NCBI GenBank assembly: GCA_016926235.1
Contig: JAFGOZ010000165.1
Coordinates: 1 to 17,621, forward strand
Length of the DNA: 17,621 nt
Source of the DNA: Bacteroidales bacterium
GTDB lineage: Bacteria; Bacteroidota; Bacteroidia; Bacteroidales; UBA10428
Direction of reading: 5' to 3'
The translations under genes were made by a program, and so were the position numbers. Below are positions 1 through 7,593 of the stretch, in pieces. Each line of letters starts with the position of its first letter. Position 1 is the first letter of the stretch. The notes below the pieces were generated by a model. The model saw only the letters and a list, made by a program, of their open reading frames with translations. It had not been told where the DNA came from and ran no database searches.

Positions 1-603
1 AAATTTGATTTTAGTCAGGTTTTAACTTTTGATATGGCTATTGTTCTTTTAACTTTCCTGTTTGTTGATATGTTTGATACTGTTGGCACTTTAATAGGTG
101 TGGCATCAAAGGCTGATATGATTGATAAAGAAGGTAAACTACCAAGAGTAAAGCAGGCTCTTTTTGCTGATGCTGTTGGAACAACCTTTGGTGCAATAGT
201 TGGAACATCAACAGTAACAACTTATGTTGAAAGTGCCTCAGGAGTTGCTGAAGGGGGAAGAACGGGATTAACCTCCTTAACTACGGCCATAATGTTTGCC
301 CTGGCATTGTTTCTGGCTCCTTTATTTTTAATGGTTCCGAGTGCAGCAACAGCACCTGCACTTGTTTTGGTTGGTTCTTTTATGATGTCTCCAATACTAA
401 AGATTAATTTTGACGATTATACAGAATCTATCCCGGTTTTTCTAACCATCATCATGATGCCTCTTGCTTATAGTATTGCTGAGGGCATTGTTTTTGGGAT
501 GGTATCGTTTGTTGTCTTGAAGATTCTTACCGGCCGATTGAAAGAGGTATCTGTTGTGATGTATATTTTGGCAGTGTTGTTTATTGGTAAGTTTTTTGTT
601 TAG
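1..603 (+). CDS. NCS2 purine permease, AzgA/PbuG type, 5'-truncated by window edge
   Basis: The reading frame is open from base 1, so the gene begins before the window and about 200 C-terminal residues are visible; family members are usually about 430-450 aa. These are inner-membrane permeases for hypoxanthine, guanine or adenine. Sequence support: the FDTVGTLIGVA stretch, then GKLPR, ADAVGT and the GTSTVTTYVES motif followed by GGRTGLT, which is the conserved AzgA-family signature, and then several hydrophobic segments rich in Ala, Leu and Phe. The ATG at 34 is internal, not a start. The gene ends at TAG 601-603 and is followed at once by a strong terminator, so it is transcriptionally separate from the polysaccharide genes. 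Family assignment is firm; the exact purine cannot be told from this fragment. Confidence 0.93.
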   Translation, partial: KFDFSQVLTFDMAIVLLTFLFVDMFDTVGTLIGVASKADMIDKEGKLPRVKQALFADAVGTTFGAIVGTSTVTTYVESASGVAEGGRTGLTSLTTAIMFALALFLAPLFLMVPSAATAPALVLVGSFMMSPILKINFDDYTESIPVFLTIIMMPLAYSIAEGIVFGMVSFVVLKILTGRLKEVSVVMYILAVLFIGKFFV

Positions 604-628
604 TTCTTGTTAAATGTTCTAATATAGG

Positions 629-660
629 CCTCCGCATTTTTTGAGCGGAGGTTTTTTTTT
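629..660 (+). terminator. Rho-independent terminator of the permease gene
   Basis: A perfect 7-bp GC-rich stem (CCTCCGC 629-635 with GCGGAGG 645-651), a 9-nt loop, and a run of nine T from 652. It lies 26 nt after the permease stop codon and has no A-tract on the other side, so it acts only on the plus strand. Confidence 0.93.
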
Positions 661-934
661 AAGACTAATATTCACAAGTTAGTGTCACCCTCTCAGATTA
701 ATAAAACATTGTGTATTATGTTTCAATTTAGGTCAAGCCCTGATTATTTAGGTTATGAGTAAGCACTTAAGCTATGTTTTTATATATCAAGACTCCGTAT
801 AACAAGCTTCAAAGCAGCATAAGCAAGAACATTGAGCTGTAATTTATATGAAGAATGTGATGATGAATTAAGTCCGGTGTGTAAGGAGTATAAGTAAATC
901 TATTGTATGTCAAGCATATATAAGAAAGAGTGTT
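661..934. other. Intergenic stretch, nothing recognised
   Basis: AT-rich DNA between the permease terminator and the 3' end of the convergent radical SAM gene. I see only very short reading frames (for example 15 codons from ATG 755), no Bacteroidota-type promoter pair and no obvious RNA gene. It may hold the 3' untranslated region of the radical SAM transcript. Confidence 0.5.
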
Positions 935-970
935 AGTATTGAAGAAACCATTTTGGTCTAATTCAATACT
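935..970 (-). terminator. Inverted repeat at the stop codon of the radical SAM gene, possible terminator
   Basis: AGTATTGAA (935-943) and TTCAATACT (962-970) are perfect 9-bp inverted repeats. Inside them ACCA (947-950) and TGGT (954-957) can form a second short stem. The minus-strand stop codon (958-960) sits within the hairpin, so the last codons of the gene are part of the stem. The stem is AT-rich and the minus strand after it has no clean U-run, so a terminator or mRNA 3'-end role is plausible but not proven. Confidence 0.4.
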
Positions 971-1986
971 TCATAATTTAAAATGTTTTCGGGGTGGGTT
1001 TTTGTAGAATTGGAAAATAGTGCGCTAAACAGATTCTTATTCCATTGATTTGCTGTTTGGAATTCTTTAAAACTTGCGTTATTCCAATCAATATTAAGAT
1101 TTGATGCTGTATTGGGCGATATATAGCAATAAACAGCATCAATGATTACTACATTTTTTTTTGCTTTATTCCCTTTTGTATTTTCGTTAATTTCTCCGGC
1201 AATTATTGTAATGTTTTGTTTTTTTGATTGTTGAGCTAATTTTGAAACAACCTGCTGATAATAGTGATAGTTTTTTTCAGATATAGGTTTTCTGTATTCG
1301 CCTCCAATATCACGAATAGGTCTTATTTGTAAGGTCTGAATATCAAATTCACCAAAGTAGTCGAAAAAACATTCAAGATCAGCTAGGTTATCATCGTTAA
1401 CTGTGTAATTAATTCTGATTTGAGGAATTGTCAGGTTTCCCTCAGACTTTTTTTTAGTGATAAGTTTCAGTATAGCAATTAGATGTTCATAGTTTGCATT
1501 AACCATGAAATTTTCATAAACATTTTTTGTTACGCCGTGTATGGAAAGTATTAATTCATTTAGACCACTTTCAAAAAGGTGGTTGATTGATTCAAGTGAA
1601 AGATTCATCCCGTTTGTAACGAGGCTTATATTTGGGACTTTATATAAGTTAGCCAATTTTATTAATCTTAAATAATTTGGGTTTAATGTTGGCTCGGCTC
1701 CACAACCAATTACAACCTGAAATGCCCGAGGAAACAGCGTTTTAGCAAGGCCATCCATTTCATCAGAAGTCATATTTCCTTTCATTGTTTTTCGGAATGA
1801 CTCGTTGGAGAATGAACACATCTTACAACGTAGGTTACAAGCCAAAATAGGATCAATACGAACAGATATATGTCTTAATCCTAGTTTAGAAGCAATATAT
1901 AGAGCAAGTAATTTTATTTTATTGCTTTTTACTAAGATGTTTATTTTTAAAAGTTTGCGATAATCGTTTGTTAACATGGCTGACAT
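958..1986 (-). CDS. Radical SAM protein
   Basis: 342 aa. The CxxxCxxC cluster motif (CNLRCKMC, Cys50, Cys54, Cys57) that binds the [4Fe-4S] cluster used to cleave S-adenosylmethionine is intact. It is followed by GCGAEPTLNP (the SAM-contacting GGE-type motif), LVTNGMNL and ILSIHG, the usual strand order of the radical SAM partial TIM barrel. The C-terminal part has only an isolated YCY cysteine and no SPASM-type cysteine set, so no auxiliary cluster is apparent. The start at 1986 gives MSAM; Met4 is an equally possible start and no Shine-Dalgarno is seen. It is transcribed away from the exporter gene across a 378-bp divergent gap, so it may simply be a neighbour, although radical SAM enzymes of unknown substrate occur beside polysaccharide loci. 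The substrate cannot be told. Confidence 0.88.
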   Translation of the reverse strand: MSAMLTNDYRKLLKINILVKSNKIKLLALYIASKLGLRHISVRIDPILACNLRCKMCSFSNESFRKTMKGNMTSDEMDGLAKTLFPRAFQVVIGCGAEPTLNPNYLRLIKLANLYKVPNISLVTNGMNLSLESINHLFESGLNELILSIHGVTKNVYENFMVNANYEHLIAILKLITKKKSEGNLTIPQIRINYTVNDDNLADLECFFDYFGEFDIQTLQIRPIRDIGGEYRKPISEKNYHYYQQVVSKLAQQSKKQNITIIAGEINENTKGNKAKKNVVIIDAVYCYISPNTASNLNIDWNNASFKEFQTANQWNKNLFSALFSNSTKTHPENILNYEVLN

Positions 1987-2122
1987 GATGGAGGTGCTAA
2001 TGTTATTTAATTTGATTTAAGCTAAAGATAGCATCAAAAAATCAAAAAATGATATAGTCATTTTAGTTTCAGATTTGTATCGTGCTAAGGTTCATGAAAT
2101 TTAACACTAGATAACAATTGTG

Positions 2123-2153
2123 TTTGATTAAACTATATTTAATGGTAATTTTG
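2123..2153 (+). promoter_or_regulatory. Bacteroidota-type sigma-ABfr promoter for the polysaccharide operon
   Basis: TTTG at 2123-2126 and TAATTTTG at 2146-2153 (consensus TAnnTTTG) are separated by 19 nt, which fits the -33/-7 promoter described for Bacteroides and relatives. Transcription would begin near 2158-2161, leaving a leader of about 205 nt before the exporter ATG at 2365. It is the only full match I found by eye in the non-coding DNA of the window. Confidence 0.65.
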
Positions 2154-2217
2154 AATTTACCTTAAGGGTAGGCAGCATAATTGATACAAAGGATTGGGTT
2201 TTAAATAAAATTTATTG

Positions 2218-2288
2218 GGGTGGAAATTGATTGTTGCAATGGTTGCTTTATTCTTTTGTTTTATGGCCACCCAAAGAATGATTTTGGG
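2218..2288 (+). promoter_or_regulatory. Leader RNA with mutually exclusive hairpins
   Basis: GGGTGG (2218-2223) can pair with CCACCC (2267-2272). Part of the same CCC, followed by AAA (2270-2275), can instead pair with TTTGGG (2283-2288) in a tight hairpin with a 7-nt loop. The two pairings share bases 2270-2272 and cannot form together. A small hairpin, GCAA (2236-2239) with TTGC (2243-2246), lies within the loop of the first. No T-run follows either form, so this is not a standard intrinsic terminator. The layout resembles an attenuator or antiterminator leader, but the stems are short and chance is possible. Confidence 0.3.
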
Positions 2289-2304
2289 ATCCAGAAAGCG
2301 ATAG
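2239..2304 (+). CDS. Possible 21-codon leader ORF upstream of the exporter gene
   Basis: ATG at 2239 opens a frame of 21 codons ending at TAG 2302-2304: a hydrophobic start (MVALFFCFM) and a basic end (GSRKR). It lies wholly within the predicted 5' leader and runs through both alternative hairpin partners, so translation of it could change leader folding. There is no convincing ribosome-binding site and a frame of this length is expected by chance in AT-rich DNA. Treat it as a candidate only. Confidence 0.15.
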   Translation: MVALFFCFMATQRMILGSRKR

Positions 2305-2364
2305 CGTACCATTCCTTTATTAAGATACCTTATTTATATTAATAACGCATTTTACTGACAGCTT

Positions 2365-4764
2365 ATGTTAAAGAAAGGTTTTGTTTTAATTATTGTGTTA
2401 TCACTTTTAGTTATAACAGTGAATTCGCAAAACACTAATCGCAAAAACGTTAATGTTGAATCACTTAGCGACACTCAGATAAGTAAAATGCTTGTTGAAA
2501 TTCAAAAAAGGGGACTCTCGGAACAGGAAGCTGTTAATATGGCAACTGCCTATGGTTTATCAGCTTCGCAAATTAGTATTCTTCGCAAAAGGATGCTTAC
2601 AGTGAATGAAGAGACTGAAGAGGGTACGGAAATGTTTGGTGAAAGTGAATTGGATACCACATTCTTTTTGTCCGATAAAGAGATGGTTACCGCAACCAAA
2701 ATTGATAAGTCGGTTTTTGGATTTCATCTTTTTAATAGTGAAAATTTAACCTTTGAACCTGGGCTAAACATACCAGTTGCATCGTCTTATGTTGTAGGCG
2801 CTGGAGATGGGTTTGTAATAGATATTTATGGAGCCTCCCAGCAGCAGTACAGTGTGTTTGTTGATAATAACGGAAATATAACCATCCCTAATGTTGGACC
2901 TATTGCAGTTGGTGGGATGGAAATGGCGTCGGCCGAAAAGCGAATCTTCGATAAACTTACGTTGATTTATAGGGGTCTTATTTCATCTCAGCCAAATACA
3001 TTCGCGAATATTCAGCTTGGGCCAATTAAGGCCATTAAAGTGAATGTTATAGGAGAAGTTTTTGCTCCCGGAACATATACCCTGCCGGGTACAGCTTCGG
3101 TTTTTAATGCACTATATCTTTCAGGAGGGCCAAATTATAGTGGGAGTTTCCGAACTATAAGAGTGATTCGTGAAGGCAAGGAAATTACAGAGCTTGATGT
3201 GTATGATTATTTGATTAATGGTAACAGCAAAATAAATGTTCCATTACGAGATGGTGACATTATTCTTGTTCCAACTTATCAAAAACGGGTGAGAGTTGGA
3301 GGAGAATTTATTCGTACAGGAATTTTCGAAAGTAAAGATGGGGAATCAATTGGTGATGTGGTGAGGTTTGCTGGAGGATTTACCGAATATGCCTATCGTA
3401 ACCGAATTGAATTACATCGTAATAATGGACGTGAATTTGAGTTAGTTGATCTTTTCAAGGATGATTTTAATAAAACATTAGTTCAATCGGGAGATAGTAT
3501 TTTTGTTGGAAGGGTTTTAGACAGGTTCACTAATCGTGTATCCATTGAAGGGGCTGTTTTTCGGCCCGGAACATATGAGTTATCTGAAGGGTTAACTTTA
3601 AAGCAACTCATTGATAAAGCTGATGGTATAAGAGAGGATGCTTTTTTGGAAAGAGGTTTGATTCTTAGGCTAAATGAAGATCTTAGCTTTAGTAATGTAT
3701 CCTTTAATATTAGTGATGTGGTCGTTGGTCGACATAATATTGAATTAAAACGTGAAGACGTTGTAACTATTTCACCTCTTGATTCGATGCGCGAGCAACG
3801 CACTATAAACATTCATGGAGAAGTGCTTCGACCGGATATATTTAACTTCAGAGACAAAATGACTTTAGGTGATATTATAGCTTTAGCAGGTGGTTTTAAG
3901 GAATCGGCCTCGGAGTCTTTTATTGAGATAACCAGGCGTTTAAGTTATGAGGAAGCATCCAGTTATGGAGCAAAGAATGTAACTTTATTTCAATTCTCGG
4001 TACCACGTTCGCTGACACTTAACAATAAAGATGCGGGGTTTGAGTTAAAACCATTTGATCATATATATATTCGAAAGGCTCCGGGTTTTTCGGATGGAGG
4101 TTTGATGACTTTGTCAGGTGAGGTTTTATATTCAGGAGAATACGGTCTGTCGGGTAAGAATGAAAGATTATCGGAAATAATTATAAGAGCCGGTGGCCTT
4201 ACTTCTGATGCTTATGCCTCGGGAGCTATGCTAACCCGAAGAATTCAGTTAACAGCTAAAGCACGACGTCTAAGAGAAGTTTTGAGAGAAAGTGCAGATG
4301 GGATAGAGTTTAGTGACCTTGGTTTTGAAGTTGTTGGAGTAGATCTTGAAAAGGCAATTCAAAAACCGGGAAGCAAGGATGATATAATTGTAAGGAATGG
4401 TGACGAGCTGGTTGTTCCACGAAAATTATTAACAGTTAATGTTGAAGGCGAGGTTTTAAATCCTATTACCATGCCATATGTTGAAGGGAAGAGGCTAAGG
4501 TTTTATATAAACCAGGGTGGAGGGTTTGGTGTAAGGGCAAAGAAGAATAAAGCTTATGTTGTTTATCCAAATGGAACAGCCGCTGCTACCAAAAGTATAG
4601 TGTTTTTTAGTAATTATCCCGATATAAAGCCAGGTAGCCAAATTGTGGTACCTCAAAAACCAGAACGTGAAAAAATGCCTGCATCTGGATGGATCGCCAT
4701 TGGCAGTGGGATCTCATCGTTATCATTAACCATTATTGCAATTATTAATGCTACCAAGAATTGA
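2365..4764 (+). CDS. Polysaccharide export protein, Wza-like, with multiple SLBB domains
   Basis: 799 aa; predicted outer-membrane exporter for the polymer made by this locus. Residues 1-21 form a signal peptide (basic MLKK, hydrophobic core, VNS) with no lipobox cysteine, unlike the E. coli Wza lipoprotein. Residues 35-80 are a helical region common to Bacteroidota members. The Poly_export domain spans about 140-222 (YVVGAGDGFVIDIYG at its start). It is followed by about six SLBB-type beta-grasp units beginning near 225, 308, 390, 479, 579 and 689, each with a GEV/GxPG-like opening and an AGG turn. A C-terminal hydrophobic helix (about 774-795) fits the helix that builds the outer-membrane barrel in Wza. 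At about 800 aa it is about twice the length of E. coli Wza but usual for this phylum. First gene of the operon, 34 bp before the Wzz-like gene. Confidence 0.93.
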   Translation: MLKKGFVLIIVLSLLVITVNSQNTNRKNVNVESLSDTQISKMLVEIQKRGLSEQEAVNMATAYGLSASQISILRKRMLTVNEETEEGTEMFGESELDTTFFLSDKEMVTATKIDKSVFGFHLFNSENLTFEPGLNIPVASSYVVGAGDGFVIDIYGASQQQYSVFVDNNGNITIPNVGPIAVGGMEMASAEKRIFDKLTLIYRGLISSQPNTFANIQLGPIKAIKVNVIGEVFAPGTYTLPGTASVFNALYLSGGPNYSGSFRTIRVIREGKEITELDVYDYLINGNSKINVPLRDGDIILVPTYQKRVRVGGEFIRTGIFESKDGESIGDVVRFAGGFTEYAYRNRIELHRNNGREFELVDLFKDDFNKTLVQSGDSIFVGRVLDRFTNRVSIEGAVFRPGTYELSEGLTLKQLIDKADGIREDAFLERGLILRLNEDLSFSNVSFNISDVVVGRHNIELKREDVVTISPLDSMREQRTINIHGEVLRPDIFNFRDKMTLGDIIALAGGFKESASESFIEITRRLSYEEASSYGAKNVTLFQFSVPRSLTLNNKDAGFELKPFDHIYIRKAPGFSDGGLMTLSGEVLYSGEYGLSGKNERLSEIIIRAGGLTSDAYASGAMLTRRIQLTAKARRLREVLRESADGIEFSDLGFEVVGVDLEKAIQKPGSKDDIIVRNGDELVVPRKLLTVNVEGEVLNPITMPYVEGKRLRFYINQGGGFGVRAKKNKAYVVYPNGTAAATKSIVFFSNYPDIKPGSQIVVPQKPEREKMPASGWIAIGSGISSLSLTIIAIINATKN

Positions 4765-4798
4765 TTTTATTTTGAGTTTATAATAGGATCGACAACAT

Positions 4799-5944
4799 AT
4801 GAAAAAACAACTTTCTGGTTTTCAAACCCCTGATAAGTCAATTAAAATAATCAAAAATAATGAGATTGATTTGATTGCTTTGGCTAAAGTCATCTGGTTA
4901 GGTCGAAAAAAAATCTATATATCAATTTTTGTTTGTCTTTCTATTGGTATTCTCTTTGCCTTTTTAAGTCCGGTGACATATCATTCGTCAGCCGTTTTAT
5001 TACCTCAAGCTGAAACAAAAAGTGATTTGGGGCAATTGGGGTCGTTAGCTAGTCTGGCAGGAGTCAATTTAAGTTCAGTGGTGGGAGATGCTACAGGTAT
5101 TCAGTCTGATTTATATCCAAATATTGTAGGTAGTTATCCATTCCTGAATGAGCTTATTCATATGCAACTAAATTATATTAATGAAGATAAGCCGATATCT
5201 TTTTTTGATAAAGAGCTTTCGGATTCAGTTCCAGGATTAGGGCCCATTATTATGAAATATACGTTAGGATTGCCCTGGACATTAAAAAATGCAATATTTG
5301 AAAAGAAACCTTCTTTAACAATCAATCAGCAGGTTGCATTGAACAAAGACTTGATAATTCTTGATCATAGAGAGGTGCAAATTTTTAAGAAATTCAATAA
5401 GCTGATTTCGGTGGATGTTGATAAAAAGACTGGATTAGTTTTTCTTTCGGTGGAGGCTGAAGAACCATACGTTACAGCACAGCTTGCAAATAAAACAGTA
5501 GAATTGTTACAGGATTATATTATCCGTTATAAAACCAGCCAGGTAAGAGAAAATTTAACTTTTATAGAAGCCCGTTTTAAAGATAAAAAGGTTGAATTTG
5601 AAAAGGCTCAACAGGAATTGTTTGAGTATAGGGATTCGTACAGAAACCTTGTTGCTGAAAGAATGGATTTCCGGAGTCAGGAGCTAGAGGATGAATACAA
5701 TATTTCGATGGGTGTTTATCAGGGCCTTGCCCAGCAATTGGAGCAAGCCCGAATAGCAGTAAAAAAAGAAACCCCTGCCTTTACGGTGATAGAGCCTGTT
5801 ATGGTGCCAATTGAGAAATATAAGCCTAAACGTACAATTATTGTCATGGTTGCTGCTTTTATAGGTGGAATTCTAGGGGTATTATTTTTGTTTTTGAGGC
5901 TCCTGATCAAGAAATTTAGTCAAGCCTGGAATGGTTCGTGTTGA
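4799..5944 (+). CDS. Wzz-like polysaccharide chain-length determinant (PCP), without kinase domain
   Basis: 381 aa; inner-membrane polysaccharide co-polymerase expected to set polymer length together with the Wzy protein and to dock the exporter. A cytoplasmic N-terminus (about 1-37) leads to a first transmembrane helix (about 38-57), followed by the typical SPVTYHSSAVLLPQ strand of the Wzz domain. The periplasmic part contains a long helical stretch rich in Glu, Lys and Gln (about 248-325, probable coiled coil). The Pro-containing segment around PVMVPIEKYKPKR (334-345) precedes the second helix (about 345-370), as in the family. The protein ends 11 residues after that helix, so there is no C-terminal Walker-type tyrosine kinase as in Wzc and no Tyr-rich tail. 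It lies directly downstream of the exporter gene, the usual order. Confidence 0.9.
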   Translation: MKKQLSGFQTPDKSIKIIKNNEIDLIALAKVIWLGRKKIYISIFVCLSIGILFAFLSPVTYHSSAVLLPQAETKSDLGQLGSLASLAGVNLSSVVGDATGIQSDLYPNIVGSYPFLNELIHMQLNYINEDKPISFFDKELSDSVPGLGPIIMKYTLGLPWTLKNAIFEKKPSLTINQQVALNKDLIILDHREVQIFKKFNKLISVDVDKKTGLVFLSVEAEEPYVTAQLANKTVELLQDYIIRYKTSQVRENLTFIEARFKDKKVEFEKAQQELFEYRDSYRNLVAERMDFRSQELEDEYNISMGVYQGLAQQLEQARIAVKKETPAFTVIEPVMVPIEKYKPKRTIIVMVAAFIGGILGVLFLFLRLLIKKFSQAWNGSC

Positions 5945-6069
5945 ATGAATATATATTACAGGTGGTATTGGTTTTATCTGTTAACGATAAGTTTGTGGTA
6001 AATCCATGATTGTTTTGTGACGACGGTTTTCCTTTTACCGCTACCAGCCGTTTAATATAATGCAAGTTT

Positions 6070-7467
6070 GTGATTTGCAGTAAAGTTTTCTTATTGAAGA
6101 AGTTGTTTCGAAAATTTAGGTTTTTAATTATTCATTCTCTCAGGTTATCTGTGGGACCAGATAACCGTTCTCAACGGCTTAAGAAGAATATAGTAGGATC
6201 TATTTTTGTTAAAGGCGCAAGTATAATTGTCAATCTATTATTGGTTTCAGTCACATTAAATTATTTAAACCAAACTAATTATGGAATATGGTTGACTTTA
6301 ACCTCTTTTGTTACTTGGGTTTCTTTTTTCGATATTGGATTAGGTTCAGGGCTTCGTAATAAATTAGCAGTGTCTTTAGCAAATAACAATATTAAAGAAG
6401 CCAAGATTTTGGTTAGTACAAGTTATGCGTTTTTACTCATTGTGGCCTGTTCCTTAACGTTTTTATTTATTATTGTAAATCATTTTTTAAGTTGGAGTGA
6501 AATTTTGAATAGTGGTAAGGAAATGCACCATGTATTGTTCTTACTATCGTTTTTTGTGTTTATATCTTTTTTTTTAAACTTTGTTTTACGTTTAATTGTA
6601 AGCGTCTTTTATGCCGATCAAAAGCAGTATTTAGGTGACTTGTACCTTCCTGTCAGCAATCTTATTGTTTTAATTATCATCTGGATTTCTTCTGGCCGAA
6701 GTTTACTGTATTACGGGATCGTTTATAGTGTTGTTCCTACAATTGTTTTAATAATGGTTTCTTACCTTGCCTTTTCAGGTAAGTATAGGTCAATTAAACC
6801 GAGCATTAATCATGTCAAATTTAAATATGGAAAAGAATTAATTTCGTTAGGGAGTTATTTTTTTATCATTCAGATTGCAGGTGTGATTATGTATCAAACA
6901 ACCAATGTTATTATTTCTCAATACTTTGGGCCTAGTCAGGTTACTCCATACAACATCGCCTTTAAACTATTTTCCATTTTAAATATGGGTTTTTCAATTT
7001 TACTTGCACCATTATGGTCAGCATATACAGAGGCATGGGTAAAGAATGATTACGGTTGGATAGAAAGGAGCGTTAAAAAGATGAAGCGAATTTGGTTGTT
7101 CGTAAGTTTAGTAGGATTAATTATCCTCTTAAATTCAAAGTGGATATATCGTTTTTGGGTTGGGGACAAAATTGAGATACCATTTTTGCTTTCGTTTTTA
7201 ATGTATATTTATTTTGTATTAAGCATGATAGGTGGAATTTATACTATGTTTCTAAATGGAGTGGGGAGATTGAGAGTCCAATTGATCCAATCTATATTTG
7301 GGGCCATTCTTTTTATTCCCATTACATATATTCTTATAGAAAAGGTTCAGTTTGGTCTTGAATCTTTAGTTCTGGCAATGATCATTTCCAATTTGGGGCC
7401 TTTTTTAGCTCCAATTCAATATTCAAAGATTATGTCAGGTAACGACAAAGGAATTTGGGGGAAATAG
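6070..7467 (+). CDS. Wzx-like oligosaccharide flippase (MATE/MOP superfamily)
   Basis: 465 aa, strongly hydrophobic, with about twelve predicted transmembrane segments; expected to flip the undecaprenyl-diphosphate-linked repeat unit across the inner membrane. The motif FDIGLGSGLRNKL (87-99) after the second helix is the hallmark of Bacteroidota polysaccharide flippases of this family. The start is GTG at 6070: an in-frame stop (TAA 6058-6060) lies just upstream and no ATG occurs in frame until well inside the protein, so GTG 6070 or a TTG such as 6094 must be used. The first about 37 residues are basic and precede the first helix. The 125-bp gap before it holds a lone TAAGTTTG (5988-5995), a weak hint of an internal promoter. 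Confidence 0.9.
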   Translation: MICSKVFLLKKLFRKFRFLIIHSLRLSVGPDNRSQRLKKNIVGSIFVKGASIIVNLLLVSVTLNYLNQTNYGIWLTLTSFVTWVSFFDIGLGSGLRNKLAVSLANNNIKEAKILVSTSYAFLLIVACSLTFLFIIVNHFLSWSEILNSGKEMHHVLFLLSFFVFISFFLNFVLRLIVSVFYADQKQYLGDLYLPVSNLIVLIIIWISSGRSLLYYGIVYSVVPTIVLIMVSYLAFSGKYRSIKPSINHVKFKYGKELISLGSYFFIIQIAGVIMYQTTNVIISQYFGPSQVTPYNIAFKLFSILNMGFSILLAPLWSAYTEAWVKNDYGWIERSVKKMKRIWLFVSLVGLIILLNSKWIYRFWVGDKIEIPFLLSFLMYIYFVLSMIGGIYTMFLNGVGRLRVQLIQSIFGAILFIPITYILIEKVQFGLESLVLAMIISNLGPFLAPIQYSKIMSGNDKGIWGK

Positions 7468-7593
7468 TTATTGTATTTCACTTTAAGTGGTTTATCAGCT
7501 AGGTATATAGCACTATACTTTTAAATTTCTTTATGGTGAGTCCTGTTTGCTAACAGTGGAAATACATATTTCAATGCCTAATTTGTATTAGTA

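Noticed and set aside
2033..2048. Tandem ATCAAAAA repeat
   Set aside because: Two copies of an A-rich octamer are expected by chance in this composition; too few and too simple for a repeat element.
5988..5995. TAAGTTTG as an internal promoter before the flippase gene
   Set aside because: It matches TAnnTTTG, but no TTTG lies 19-21 nt upstream; the nearest TTG (5968-5970) gives a 17-nt spacer. Listed only as a hint.
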